Positions 9,641 to 21,480 of a DNA stretch of 61,278 bases are shown piece by piece. Made by a program: the position numbers and the translations under genes. The DNA is from Tritrichomonas foetus (Eukaryota > Parabasalia > Tritrichomonadida > Tritrichomonadidae), in NCBI GenBank assembly GCA_001839685.1, contig MLAK01000344.1, positions 10,197 through 71,474 on the forward strand, in the 5' to 3' direction. Position 1 is the stretch's first letter; every line of letters starts with the position of its first letter. Under the pieces are notes generated by a model. That model saw only the letters and a program-made list of their open reading frames with translations. It was not told the DNA's origin and searched no databases.

Positions 9641-12600
9641 ATGCAAGATAATATCACCTCTGATTTTTTAGAATGGAAAGATATTTTTTTGTTGTATTTA
9701 AGGAACCCAAAAGATTTAGAATATCTTGGTTATGAATCTGAATTTTTGGATTATTTATTTGCAATTTTATCAGAGAATGAATTGCCTGAGCCTCATACAC
9801 AATTTACTGAACTCTTTTTAAATTCAATAATTTATCAAGTTGTTAGTGCAGTGATCAACATTGAACCTATTGATCAAGTAGAAGTTGAAACTAACCTATG
9901 TCTCCTTTCTACAGTTTTAAATGTGTGTACATGGGGTGTTCAACATGAAAAAATGGCTTTATATGAAATTCCCAAAAATATTTTGTATAAACATTCCCGT
10001 TTTTACAGGACTGCCAAAGAACTGACAAATGAGGATGTTTGGCAAAACCTTATTGATATATTTCTTTCATCTGGTGATACTAATATCATGTTAGAAGCAG
10101 TTTCTCAAAATCCAAATTTTCCCAAAATTATTTTTCTTTTAGAAATTGTTTCTTTATTTATTAATCAATCAATTACAACTTATTTTATAGAGGAAGCATT
10201 TAAAGTCATAATTGAATCATTAGGAAATTGTTTAAAATTAATGATGGATATCAAAACTATCAAAAGTATGGATACAAGAGATTTTGAAAATTTATTTTAT
10301 TTATTTTTTATAAATTTGTCATGCAGTGAAATTGAATGTTTAGAAGGACTTCAAACAATTTATCAATTTATGTATTTTTGTTTGAAATCAGAAGTTTTTG
10401 GCATTCAATTATTCATCATTAAAATTTTTAATCAATGCTCAACAATTAATAATTTTCAAATGAATGAATTCTTCTTAAATTGGTGTGAACAAAATAATTT
10501 CTTCGAATTTTTAATAGGAAAAGATTTTCATGAAGAAATTATTTTACAATTTCCTCCAATTTTTAAAATTTTAGGGAATAGAAAACAATTGAAAGATAGA
10601 ATTTTATTAAGTTTATGGGATCGAGCTCAACATGCTCATTTATCACTTCGTGGACATTATGTCTCATTAATAATAAAAATAGTTGAATTTTCAACTAATG
10701 AAGATGATTTCAAATTTATTGAAGAAACAGTAAATCATAGTTTGTCCATTGGAGTAAATAACGAAGTAATTTTGCTTCTTCAAGGTTGCAGTGAATTAAC
10801 TACTCAAAATATTTCACATTTTGCGGTTACAACTCTGTTTAACCATGCACCAAATAATAAAAATATCGAAAATGCTTTAAGAAGTGTAATATCTGATAGA
10901 ATGATTGGTAGTTCTCGGATGATATTATGTAAAATGTGTTTAGAATATATCAAAAATCATAAAAATCATGACATTGTGACAACTTTTTTACCTAAAATAT
11001 TTTATACATTTCATAACAGTTCTGCTTTAAGTGAAGATTTGGAAAATAGTTTATATGAAACATTGCCCTACGACAGGCAACTAATTTTTGAATTATTAGG
11101 ACGCTATTATATTGTAAATAAACGTGTTTTGGTCTTATCACAAATTGAACAACTGTCTGATATTTTAGATGATGGTTTTTGGAACTTTTTGAGAACACTT
11201 TTTGAAAACTTAGGAACTAATTCCACAACAGAGGAAGGATTTTCCCAAATTTTGAAGCTAATCAACAAATATAATTTTGAATCATCCTCAATTTCTTTTG
11301 CATATTTCATCAAATCCTTTTTATTAATTCTGAACTTGAAAGATCATAAAATTTTGTCTCATGAAACGCAGAGAATTGAATTGAATTATCAATTTATTAG
11401 TCCACCAAATGGGACTGATCTATTACTAAAAATTCTTCAAAAAGCAAACAATGATTATGTTGTAAATATTATTGAAAACACTATTTTAGATTTTGTTACT
11501 AATTTTTCGCGCTATGAAACAAGTGATGCAATTCAAGTAATTAATTCTTTAATTCTCCCTCAAATTTTCAATCATACTTCTGATCAATATGAATATTTTG
11601 AGGTTAAAAGATTATTAAAGTTATTATTTTCAATTTTGTTGCATTTTGAATCATCTGTTCCTTTAGAAGATTTTGGATTTCATAAACACTCCAATTATAA
11701 AGAAAATACGATATGCTTATGTATCACTGGTAAGATAATCCAAAACTATAAAATTATATGTCATAGTAATGACACCAAAAATTCCATATCGAAAAGATTG
11801 AAACAAGTATTTCCAAATCTTCCTGATCATTTATATTTCAGCCATAAAAGTAGTTATCTTGATCATGATAATTCTCTAAGTTTTTACAATTTTAATGAAC
11901 ATGAAGAAATTGAATTATCTGCCTACGAAGACAAGGAAAATTGTAATAAAAAAGTAGAATTACCAATTTATCCGTCTTGCTTCTTAAATAACAATTGTTT
12001 CCAAGATTATCTCCTACAAATTTCGAATTCTAAAGAAACTATTGATTTTATAACCAAGTTTCTCAATTATTTACCAAATAATGAAAAGCATCGAAATATG
12101 GCACTTGATCCTGATCAAATTTCCTCTATAATATCTGGAAGTGAATCCAATTCATTTCTTAATAAATATTTACTACAAGTTTTAATATGTGAAATCAAAA
12201 TTGGAGATTATGAACAAATAATTGAAGAATTTCAATTTTCCAATTTCGTCACTTTTTTAATTCAAAATCTAAATAAATTATCAAATTCTATCTATGAAAT
12301 TCTTACATTAATTAAGTATATGATCGATCGAGAAGATCTAGAAACTTTTAACTCTATTTTTAATTTAGTTTCCAAAGTTTTAAATCAGAATGAATCCAAA
12401 GAATTTGACTGTGATTTCGAGACAGTAATTGTTGCATCTCAATTATTTTCAGTCTTATTTTCAACATTTTGTAAATCCGAAATCAAATCAGAATATCTTG
12501 ATGAATTGGAAAAAATAATTTTGAATTCGAATGAAGTAACATGGACTTATCTCCGTTCTGGATTTTTAGCAATTTCTAATCCTATTTTAATATTTGATCG

Positions 12601-15600
12601 ACTGCTAAAGCGAATAAACAACATTGCAGAGACCAATAATAGTGAATTTTTCGCGGATTTATTTGCCGCTTATGCACCTAAGGTTTCAAACAATTTTGAA
12701 GTATCTGAAATCTTGGAAAAATGTATTAATTTAGCAATAAATGAAAGTGGACCAATTTTATCATCTTTATGTGAAGTTGCAGTTTCAATTTTAGACTCCA
12801 ATAAAGAAATAAATATAACTCAATTCATTGATATATTACCGCAAATTTTACATAAAGCTTTTCTTGCTCAAGATGATAAACAACAAAAATCTCTTTTGGA
12901 TTTGTGTTCTACTTTAGCTGATCATAGTGAATATGCACGAAATGTGATGAATAAATATTTAAAACCATTTTTCAATATTGCTACAAATGAATGGAATTAT
13001 GATCCATCTAATTTCAGGAAAAGTGATTGCGGATTTCTAGGTTTAACTAATCTTGGTGCAACTTGCTATATGAATTCTGTGTTCCAACAGCTTTTCCACT
13101 ATATTCCTTTTAGAAATGCTGTTTTTAATGAAACCTTTGATGAATTACCAGATTTACAGGAATTCCAAAAAATTTTTGCTTTATTGGCATATTCAAACAA
13201 AGCTTTTGTTAATACAGAAGAATTTTGTAGATTGTGGAAAGGATGGAATAAAATACCAATAAATACACATCAACAGCAAGATGCTGAAGAATTTTTAAAT
13301 TTCTTCTTTAATCAACTTCCTGATTCATTGAAATTGTTTTATAAAGGAACAATAATTAATCACATTGAAGGAATCTCAGAAGAATTCCATTCATCTAATA
13401 TTGAAGAATTTTACTCTTTTTCCCTTGATATTAAAAACTTTACATCAATTGATGAATCATTTAATGCTTTCTTAGAAGAAGAACTTTTTACAGGTGAAAA
13501 TCAAATCATAGCAGATGATATTGGTCATAAAATAGATGCTAAAAAATACTCCAAAATCAAAGATGCGCCTTCTTCATTAATTCTTCATTTGAAACGCTTT
13601 GAATATGATTTTCATACTTGTAATCGAATAAAAATTACTAGTCGTTTTGTTATTCCACAAACCCTCGACATTAGCAGAATTCTGGAACCGAGTGAAAATA
13701 ATATGAACTCAATTAATTCAAATGTTGATTCTAATAATCATCTAAACAATGAAAATTCGACAGATGCGAAATTATATTATTTTAAAGGTGTCATTATGCA
13801 TATTGGAAATGCAAATGGCGGACATTATACATCACTTATTAAAATTAATGACAAGTGGTATTTATTTAATGATAAGAAAATTATTCCATTTGATTTCAGT
13901 AAATTTGAAACTGAAACTTTTGGTGGTAAATCGAACAGTAATTGTGCATTTCTTTTATTTTATGTTGATAAGCAAAATCATGAAAATGAAAACATATTTG
14001 TATTAGATGGAGATATTAAACGATTAATTGACAAAGAAAATGAAGAATTTCTTCAAAGACAGGCCTTGTTTTCCAATAGCACACTATATTTCGCTTCACA
14101 TTGTAAAGAAACCGAAATAATGTCTGACTATTTCTTTAACATTTTTGCACATTCTTCTCTTAACGATGCCCATGTAATTTCAGAACGATTAAAAGAATCA
14201 ATTGCTCAAAGCTCTCAAAGTGAGTGGTTTATTTCTTATTTAATATCAAACTTTTCCGACAAAATAGTCAATCTTTTTTCATATTGCACTAATGAAACAA
14301 TATTAGCTTCACTTAATGACATTATTCAATCGACTTTTCCATATTTTAAAAATAAAAATTCATATGATTTAGTTTTCGATTACACAGAAAAAATCATTGA
14401 TTTCATTAAAGTTTCAAATCAATTAATTGACAAAGAAAATCAATTTTCATCAATTTCTTTATTATCTATTTGGAGAAATTATAAATATTTATATGAAATT
14501 CCCTATCAATTCTTAAGATTCTTTCATACATCAATTGAATCATGGTGTGAAATTGTTACAACACATATTTTAAACTTCTATAAGGAAACTAAATCAGATA
14601 TTGTTATTGAAAAAGTTGATTTTTCTTGTGCATTTAAAATCCTCAAACGAGTTCTTTCAATTGGAAAGAAGTCACCAGTTATGCAATTTCTCAATGAAAT
14701 TGTAAAATCTGAATCAAATACTATAAGTTTCTTGTCATTTGCTCTAAAAACGAATCAAGATTTTAATATCGAGAGAAGCCTTGAAATGTTTACTTGTGGT
14801 CACATTTTATACAACAATAATGAAAAATTTATCAAATATTGCATTGATATTATTTCCTCAACTGACTTCAATGTATCGTATTATTTACTAGATGAGAAAC
14901 ACTCTTATAATTATGATCAAATAATCGCTAAATATTCTAAAGAAATACATAAAAACAATTTTACTCTCAGAAAAAGGCTTATTTCCGACTATGATCAATA
15001 CATTTTACCCCTTTTATTATATAAAGAATTACACGGAATACGAAATTCTTCTCTAAAATTAACAAAACTATTATTCATGAAAAATCTAACTGATGATCAA
15101 TTTAGACAATTTATTAATATTAATTCATTTGACGTAATGAATAATCCATTATTAGAAGATCACATTGATTTAAGATCAGAAAGTAAAGATGAAATTCTTA
15201 TAATTTTTAGGAAACTGTTGAATAACGCTGCGATTATTGCTAACAATCCACGGTCTTTCTATTGTTCTATTGAACTCGCAGACCAAAGAAGTAGTAAATT
15301 TTCATCAACTTTACTTCAATTTGTACAAACAATTCAATGGATTTTGCTTATTATCAATATTTATGATAAAGATGACTTTCTTATCTTAAATAACTTATTT
15401 GAAAGATGCCAAACACTTCAAATTTATCGTGATGAAGCAATGAAAACATTAGCAAATACCCTTTTACTTTATCAAACGAATGATTCTACATATAAAGCCA
15501 GATATTTAAAATATATCATCATGTCAATGCCAACTGATGACTATTTTTATGAATATAATCATGATTTGAAACTCATTAATCTATTAAATGATGAGGAATT

Positions 15601-17343
15601 AAGTCATTTAGTGTTTGATGAGCAGTTCATGAATATAATAAAAAATTTCTTTGAAAACAAGCATAAATTAAATAATATTAACGATGTCTACCCACTTGTG
15701 ACAAAAATTATAAATTGCTGTCCAAAACGATTGTCCGACTTCGAAGCTTATTTTAATAAAGACAAAATGTCACTTTATAAAAGACAAATCATTAGTCTTT
15801 TGGGAATTAGAACAGAAATTTTGCCATTAGGGGCTCTTTCACAATGTTTGAATGAAATCATTCGATTTTTCTATATCAAGCGAATTACTTCATCCCAATT
15901 TTCGATGGATTTACAATGTTTTCATCTGCTTAATATATTGCCATCTATATTAATTCATCTGCGAAAATTAATTTCACTAGTAGGCACAGAAATAGAAAAA
16001 GACCACAATAATGAAGTAGAAACAAAAGACGAAGACAGCAAAGAAGAAAACAACAAAGAAGAAAACAGCAAAGAAGACGACAATAATGAAGTAGAAACAA
16101 AAGACGAAGACAGCAAAGAAGAAAACAACAAAGAAGAAAACAGCAAAGAAGACGACAATAATGAAGTAGAAACAAAAGACGAAGACAGCAAAGAAGAAAA
16201 CAACAAAGAAGAAAACAGCAAAGAAGACGACAATAATGAAGTAGAAACAAAAGACGAAGACANNNNNNNNNNNNNNNNNNNNNNNNNNNNNNNNNNNNNN
16301 NNNNNNNNNNNNNNNNNNNNNNNNNNNNNNNNNNNNNNNNNNNNNNNNNNNNNNNNNNNNNNNNNNNNNNNNNNNNNNNNNNNNNNNNNNNNNNNNNNNN
16401 NNNNNNNNNNNNNNNNNNNNNNNNNNNNNNNNNNNNNNNNNNNNNNNNNNNNNNNNNNNNNNNNNNNNNNNNNNNNNNNNNNNNNNNNNNNNNNNNNNNN
16501 NNNNNNNNNNNNNNAGAAAACCACGAAACAGAAGACAAACTGGACATTTTTTTTTTTTTATCTCAAAAAGAATCGATTCAACCAATGGAAGCTCAAATGA
16601 CAAATGTGCAACTGTTAAAGAAATATAAAGAGTATCTTTTTTTTTTTTTCCATAATTTGAATCATCACCATATTGAACATTTTTTTTTTTTTTCGGCAGA
16701 TATCTATTCACCAGATCATTTTGGTTTTTTTTTTTTTTTAATTTTTTATTTATGTCGCGACCCAGAAATTATTTTTTTTTTTTTTCGTTTTGCACGTAAA
16801 TTCGTTCATAGATGTTTTTTTTTTTTTTCTAGTTCAATCTTAATAGCAGAAAATTATTTAATTTTTTTTTTTTATTATTCAAATCCCGAAGAAAAATCAA
16901 CAGAATTTTTTTTTTTTTTTCATTCATTATTGGAAGTACAATTACTTCGAATTTTTTTTTTTTTGCCATTTTTTGCACGCGTTTTAGAAAAATGGGTTTT
17001 TTTTTTTTAAATAATGGAGTTTGCTGCAAATATTGGATCACGTTTTGATGTTTTCATAGATAAAAATTTGGAAGACTTTTCGAAATTTTTTTTTTTTTTA
17101 ATAGGGAAAGAAAAAGCTTTGGAGCTTTTTGTTTTTTTTTTTTCATCAATAGAAGTCGGTAAAATTTATTTATATGTTTTTTTTTTTTCCCAGTTACATT
17201 TCGTGACCTTAATTGGTGAAATTTTTTTTTTTTTAGTCGAAACGATGAAAGAAAATTTGAATTTACTTTTTTTTTTTTTAAATAACTTTATTGATGACCG
17301 CTTTGATGCAGTTTTTTTTTTTTTGGAAACAATAAATCCTTAA
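9641..17343 (+). CDS. Giant ubiquitin carboxyl-terminal hydrolase, USP34/USP9X-like
   Basis: I start at the ATG at 9641, because the frame opens further only to a TTG. About 2560 residues span an N gap of uncertain length. Residues 1-680 are helical ARM/HEAT-like. A ubiquitin-like segment follows at ~687-770. The USP catalytic domain is at ~1130-1430: Cys box LGATCYMNS with Cys1142, then QQQDAEEF, LILHLKRFEY, and His box NGGHYTSL with His1395. A helical C-terminal region ends in acidic 25-residue repeats that enter the gap. After the gap the frame shifts relative to upstream, and coding continues through T runs to a TAA at 17341. The TAA at 17008-17010 uses the last T of a run and is an artefact. 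This order matches USP9X, USP24 and USP34, which remove ubiquitin from proteins. A four-codon upstream frame (ATG at 9600) precedes the start. Confidence 0.92.
16006..16262. repeat. 75-bp in-frame tandem repeat, at least 3.4 copies
   Basis: Units of 75 bp begin at 16006, 16081, 16156 and 16231 and encode an acidic 25-residue repeat (NNEVETKDEDSKEENNKEEN plus SKEDD). The copies are nearly identical and run directly into the N gap, so the gap was probably caused by this repeat. True copy number is unknown. Confidence 0.95.
16263..16514. other. Assembly gap (252 N)
   Basis: The gap sits inside the deubiquitinase gene. The coding frame differs on its two sides, so the gap length is only an estimate. 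The sequence from 16515 onwards carries the periodic T artefact, while the sequence before it does not. Confidence 1.
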
Positions 17344-17750
17344 ATTGCAGATTTCATTTTTTTTTTTTACATCTGTTATTTGTAAATTCTTTCTATTGAC
17401 ATTTTTTTTTTTTGATAAGTATTGTTTTGCTTTTTTTTTTAAAAAATTTTTTTTTTTTTATGATTCTTTTATTCATTGAATATGCTTTGAATTTTTTTTT
17501 TTTTACCTGGCAGTACTTAAAAATTATTCGCTGTAATTTTTTTTTTTTCATTAATAATGGTGAAACATCGAATATGCCACATTTTTTTTTTTTACAAATT
17601 ATTCAGCGAATTCATATGAATTATATTTTTTTTTTTTTAAAAAAATATAAATTCTGTCAGAGAGTTTCTGATTTTTTTTTTTTCAAATAATGTGTCAGTT
17701 TATATTTACTGACCATTTTTTTTTTTTTATTGTGATTGGAAGTTTAAAAA
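17344..17750. other. Intergenic region with T artefact
   Basis: No gene can be supported between the deubiquitinase stop and the next ATG. An in-frame TAA lies at 17745, six bases before that ATG. Confidence 0.45.
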
Positions 17751-19541
17751 ATGAAAAGCGCTTTTTTTTTTTTAAATGCTCCAAAGTCACCTTATCAAAG
17801 GTATATTTTTTTTTTTTTAAAATTGCTTGACACTCTTTCTAAAGATGACCATTTTTTTTTTTTTCTCAATAATTCCATCTCATTGAACGACTCCAATTTT
17901 TTTTTTTTCAGTAACAAATCGAAACAGAAATCGTCATCCACTTTTTTTTTTTTGTCAAAAAAAGCCGAAAATGGAGAAGGCGAGTTTTTTTTTTTTTTCG
18001 GACAATCTCTTGAAGCAATCGGCTTCAAAATTTTTTTTTTTTTTTCCGAAAACCACACAAGTTTGAACAGTCGAAGTTTTTTTTTTTTGGGTCGATCTCG
18101 AAATACGAATAATAGTATTTTTTTTTTTTTTTTAAATTCCAAAAACTACTCAAAAACTTTTGGCACTTTTTTTTTTTTTTCACAATCGCGGGCTTCAAAA
18201 ACGGGAAAAAATTTTTTTTTTTTTAATCAAAATTCACAAAACGAAAGTTTTATAAATTTTTTTTTTTTTCAAACTCCAGCAAGCCCCTTAGAATTGAATT
18301 CTTTTTTTTTTTTAAATTTATGTGAAAGCAATGAAAATCAACAAAAAACATCAAAACCGTTAAATTTGAATGAAAATAGTCAAAATACTCCTTTTTTTTT
18401 TTTACCACCAATTTCTGAAATAACATCTAACGTTCTTTTTTTTTTTTTAGACAATTCTCCAAAAGAGAACAAACAAAATGATTTTTTTTTTTTTTCACAA
18501 GATGGTCCAGAGACACCAATTGTTCATTTTTTTTTTTTGAAGGTTTTCTTTACGGAAACAAAATCATCAAGTTTTTTTTTTTTTCGAAATTTAGAGAAAA
18601 ATGATGACAATAGTTCTTTTTTTTTTTTAACACCAAATCCAAAAAGTAAAAGCTCATATTCTTTTTTTTTTTTCACTATAAATAATTCTTATGTTGATTA
18701 TTTGGATTTTTTTTTTTTAATGATTCGAGAAAAATGGGCGAAAGAAGATCATTTTTTTTTTTTGAGACTGGAAGAGGAAGAAATTGATAAATTCCTTTTT
18801 TTTTTTTTTTCATGGAAAACTTTCAAATTCTCTCCTCAAAATTTTTTTTTTTTAAATGCACGTCTCGAGAATAATTCGGATATGAATTTTTTTTTTTTTG
18901 ACTCTATATTTCATTCACCTATCCAATCAAATTTTTTTTTTTTGTCAAGAATGCCTCCGAATCCATCAAATCACTTTTTTTTTTTTTTGGACATTCCAAT
19001 AGTTGAAAGACTTTTAACACCTTTTTTTTTTTTACAAAATATCGACAAAGATATTTCAATGTCCGATTTTTTTTTTTTTCAAAGAAAAACAAAAGGTTTA
19101 TATGATGATGATTTTTTTTTTTTACAAGCTCAATACGAAAACGAGAAAAGAAGAAGTTTTTTTTTTTTGCAACCAAAAGATTTAATACCAAAGAAAGGTG
19201 ATTTTTTTTTTTTCACTAAATTGTTCGACCAATCAATCATTGATCATTTTTTTTTTTTTGATCAAGAAGAAGCACAAGATAATCAGCAAAATTTTTTTTT
19301 TTTGACAAATAATTCATCGTTTTGGGAACCAAAGAATTTTTTTTTTTTAGCTCCACCTATTGACACAAAACAATTCAGAAATTTTTTTTTTTTACCTCAA
19401 TCACAACTCATTGCACAGAAAGAAACCCGAACTTTCCAACAAAGATCAACAATAGAATTCAGTGATGTAATTTTTTTTTTTTTAATAGAAGAAGAAGAAA
19501 GAAAACAAAGAGAATATTTTTTTTTTTTGTTTTCCGATTAA
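17751..19541 (+). CDS. Unrecognised Ser/Asn/Lys-rich protein
   Basis: The frame starts at an ATG with an in-frame stop just upstream, and reads 596 codons to TAA. About a quarter of the residues are artefactual Phe/Leu. The native segments are rich in Ser, Asn, Lys, Gln and Pro in the first two thirds, and more charged later, with an EEEE stretch near the middle and EEEERKQREY at the C-terminus. No signal peptide, membrane helix, zinc-binding pattern or catalytic motif can be seen. The composition suggests an intrinsically disordered protein, perhaps nuclear or cytoskeletal, but that is only an inference. The long uninterrupted frame and the clean start support a real gene. Confidence 0.65.
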   Translation: MKSAFFFLNAPKSPYQRYIFFFLKLLDTLSKDDHFFFFLNNSISLNDSNFFFFSNKSKQKSSSTFFFLSKKAENGEGEFFFFFGQSLEAIGFKIFFFFSENHTSLNSRSFFFLGRSRNTNNSIFFFFLNSKNYSKTFGTFFFFSQSRASKTGKNFFFFNQNSQNESFINFFFFQTPASPLELNSFFFLNLCESNENQQKTSKPLNLNENSQNTPFFFLPPISEITSNVLFFFLDNSPKENKQNDFFFFSQDGPETPIVHFFFLKVFFTETKSSSFFFFRNLEKNDDNSSFFFLTPNPKSKSSYSFFFFTINNSYVDYLDFFFLMIREKWAKEDHFFFLRLEEEEIDKFLFFFFSWKTFKFSPQNFFFLNARLENNSDMNFFFFDSIFHSPIQSNFFFLSRMPPNPSNHFFFFLDIPIVERLLTPFFFLQNIDKDISMSDFFFFQRKTKGLYDDDFFFLQAQYENEKRRSFFFLQPKDLIPKKGDFFFFTKLFDQSIIDHFFFFDQEEAQDNQQNFFFLTNNSSFWEPKNFFFLAPPIDTKQFRNFFFLPQSQLIAQKETRTFQQRSTIEFSDVIFFFLIEEEERKQREYFFFLFSD

Positions 19542-19842
19542 GGTCGCTAAAATTGATTTGATTTTTTTTTTTTTTTCTGTTTACATTAAAACTATATTTT
19601 ATATTTTTTTTTTTTTTTCTCTTGTTAAAATAACTTTCTTTTTCAAATTTTTTTTTTTTTTTTCTCCAAATCATCCTTATATTTATGAGGAGTCTTTTTT
19701 TTTTTTTTAAAATAGATCAATTTAAATATAATTTTAAATGTTTTTTTTTTTTTAAATTGGAAAAAAAGAAAAGAAATTAGATAGAATTTTTTTTTTTTAA
19801 TAAAATGCATGATATTATAAAAACAAAACAATTTTTTTTTTT

Positions 19843-21480
19843 TTATAGTCGGAATAATGGCCTCATAAATAAATTATTTTTTTTTTTTATGTAGATGGCA
19901 TCCTGACCAACAAAAAATGTGTTTTTTTTTTTTTCTCGCACAGAAAGAAGGTAAAATGGATCAAATTTTTTTTTTTTTGAATAATCACTTTCATCTGAAT
20001 AGCCAGATTCATTTTTTTTTTTTCTGTATGAATAAGTATAGTAAGTATAAGATGAATTTTTTTTTTTTGAAGGAGTTTCTTCAAGCATTGATGAAGAAAT
20101 TTTTTTTTTTTTTTTTGCCTCTCTTTTCAGTTGTTTTTGCTTGCTTTTTTTTTTTTTTACCATAACTGCAATTGAAACACCCAAAAAAGTCTTTTTTTTT
20201 TTTGCTGTTACACCAATAGCTGCTGCTGAAGCATTTTTTTTTTTTTTTATCACATCAGCATGATTAAGTTGCTGACCGTCATTTTTTTTTTTTGGATTAG
20301 GTTTAAAAGAGTTTGATGGAGTGAAATTTTTTTTTTTTGTAAATGATAAAGATTGAGTTATTGGAGTGAAAGCTTTGGATGGAGTAAATTCCTGAGATGA
20401 AGTAAATTCCTTAGATTTTTTTTTTTTTTCAGAACTGGAAAAAGAATGTGATGGTGAAAATTTTTTTTTTTTTGAAAATGCTTTAGATGGTGAAAAAACA
20501 CTTGACTTTTTTTTTTTTGAAGATGGGGAAAAGTCTGATGATGCAGTAAATTTTTTTTTTTTTAAAGTTGGACAAATATCTTCAGCCGCATTTTTGTTTT
20601 TTTTTTTTGTGCTTATATCGAGTTTGTAGTTCCAATTACTCTTTTTTTTTTTTGCATCAACTGAATATTGAAAATCGCCAAAGCAATTTTTTTTTTTTAG
20701 CGAATGCTGGTCAAAAAGACCAGTTCCTCCGTTTTTTTTTTTTTTCGGAAAGGCGTTTTTGTAGAAAACTCCGTTCTTTTTTTTTTTTTTCTCACGGAAA
20801 GAAAAAAGTGCGGCCGTCACATTTTTTTTTTTTAAATTCACATAATTGAATGTGCCTGTATATGATTTTTTTTTTTTTTTGGTATTCAATATATCATAGC
20901 CTCTGCAGCTCTTTTTTTTTTTTAACTGACAATCGACATTATATGATTTGACAAATTTTTTTTTTTTTCCGTAACTTTTGATACTGCCGCTGACATCGTT
21001 CTTTTTTTTTTTTCCATTGGAATTGCGAATTTTGTAAAGAGACGTTTTTTTTTTTTTTATTGTGGATTGACCTTTATTATCGCTACAATATTTTTTTTTT
21101 TTTAAATCGTGTTCGTTTTGAGCACCGCCGTCGACATTTTTTTTTTTTAATTGATAGGGCTTTGAATTTGCTGCGCATCGATTTTTTTTTTTTTTACGAA
21201 ATACAGTTTTTTTCACAGCAGCATAGTTTTTTTTTTTTTCCATGGTTGCGACGCAGTTTGTAAATCCGACGTTTTTTTTTTTTAACGAGATTGAGCGATC
21301 GCTGATGTGAAGGGTCTTTTTTTTTTTTTCATGATAGAAATTTAAGAATGTCGAATCGACGTTTTTTTTTTTTCCATTGGTGGCGGATGGCGTTGGAAAT
21401 CGCTTGTTTTTTTTTTTTACATAATGAGAAGTCGATGAGGTGCCTGGAAGGTTTTTTTTTTTTAAAACAACAATCAACAT
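19843..21480 (-). CDS. Putative type I surface protein with Ser/Thr-Pro repeats
   Basis: The protein has 545 codons from the ATG at 21480. The N-terminus (MLIVVL, then a masked run) looks like a signal peptide. The ectodomain is rich in Asn, Gly, Ser and scattered Cys with short repeated strands, suggesting a beta-helix-like fold of the kind common in trichomonad surface proteins. A stalk follows with repeats such as SPSKAF, SPSHSF, TPSKAF and TPSNSF. A membrane helix spans a masked run (ASAAAIGVTA, then TFLGVSIAVMV), followed by a basic stop-transfer (SKQKQLKREA) and a ~95-residue tail containing a Tyr-rich patch (SSYTYYTYSY). The stalk is probably glycosylated. A role in adhesion is inference from architecture only. 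KKKK segments are artefacts. Confidence 0.7.
   Translation of the reverse strand: MLIVVLKKKNLPGTSSTSHYVKKKNKRFPTPSATNGKKKNVDSTFLNFYHEKKKKTLHISDRSISLKKKNVGFTNCVATMEKKKNYAAVKKTVFRKKKKNRCAANSKPYQLKKKNVDGGAQNEHDLKKKKYCSDNKGQSTIKKKKTSLYKIRNSNGKKKKNDVSGSIKSYGKKKKFVKSYNVDCQLKKKKSCRGYDILNTKKKKKSYTGTFNYVNLKKKNVTAALFSFREKKKKKNGVFYKNAFPKKKKNGGTGLFDQHSLKKKNCFGDFQYSVDAKKKKSNWNYKLDISTKKKNKNAAEDICPTLKKKKFTASSDFSPSSKKKKSSVFSPSKAFSKKKKFSPSHSFSSSEKKKKSKEFTSSQEFTPSKAFTPITQSLSFTKKKNFTPSNSFKPNPKKKNDGQQLNHADVIKKKKNASAAAIGVTAKKKKTFLGVSIAVMVKKKKSKQKQLKREAKKKKKISSSMLEETPSKKKNSSYTYYTYSYRKKKNESGYSDESDYSKKKKFDPFYLLSVREKKKNTFFVGQDAIYIKKKNNLFMRPLFRL

Noticed and set aside
15945..16711. Long minus-strand frames opposite the deubiquitinase repeat
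   Set aside because: They are shadows of the acidic 75-bp repeat and are open through N bases. The plus strand carries the clear gene.
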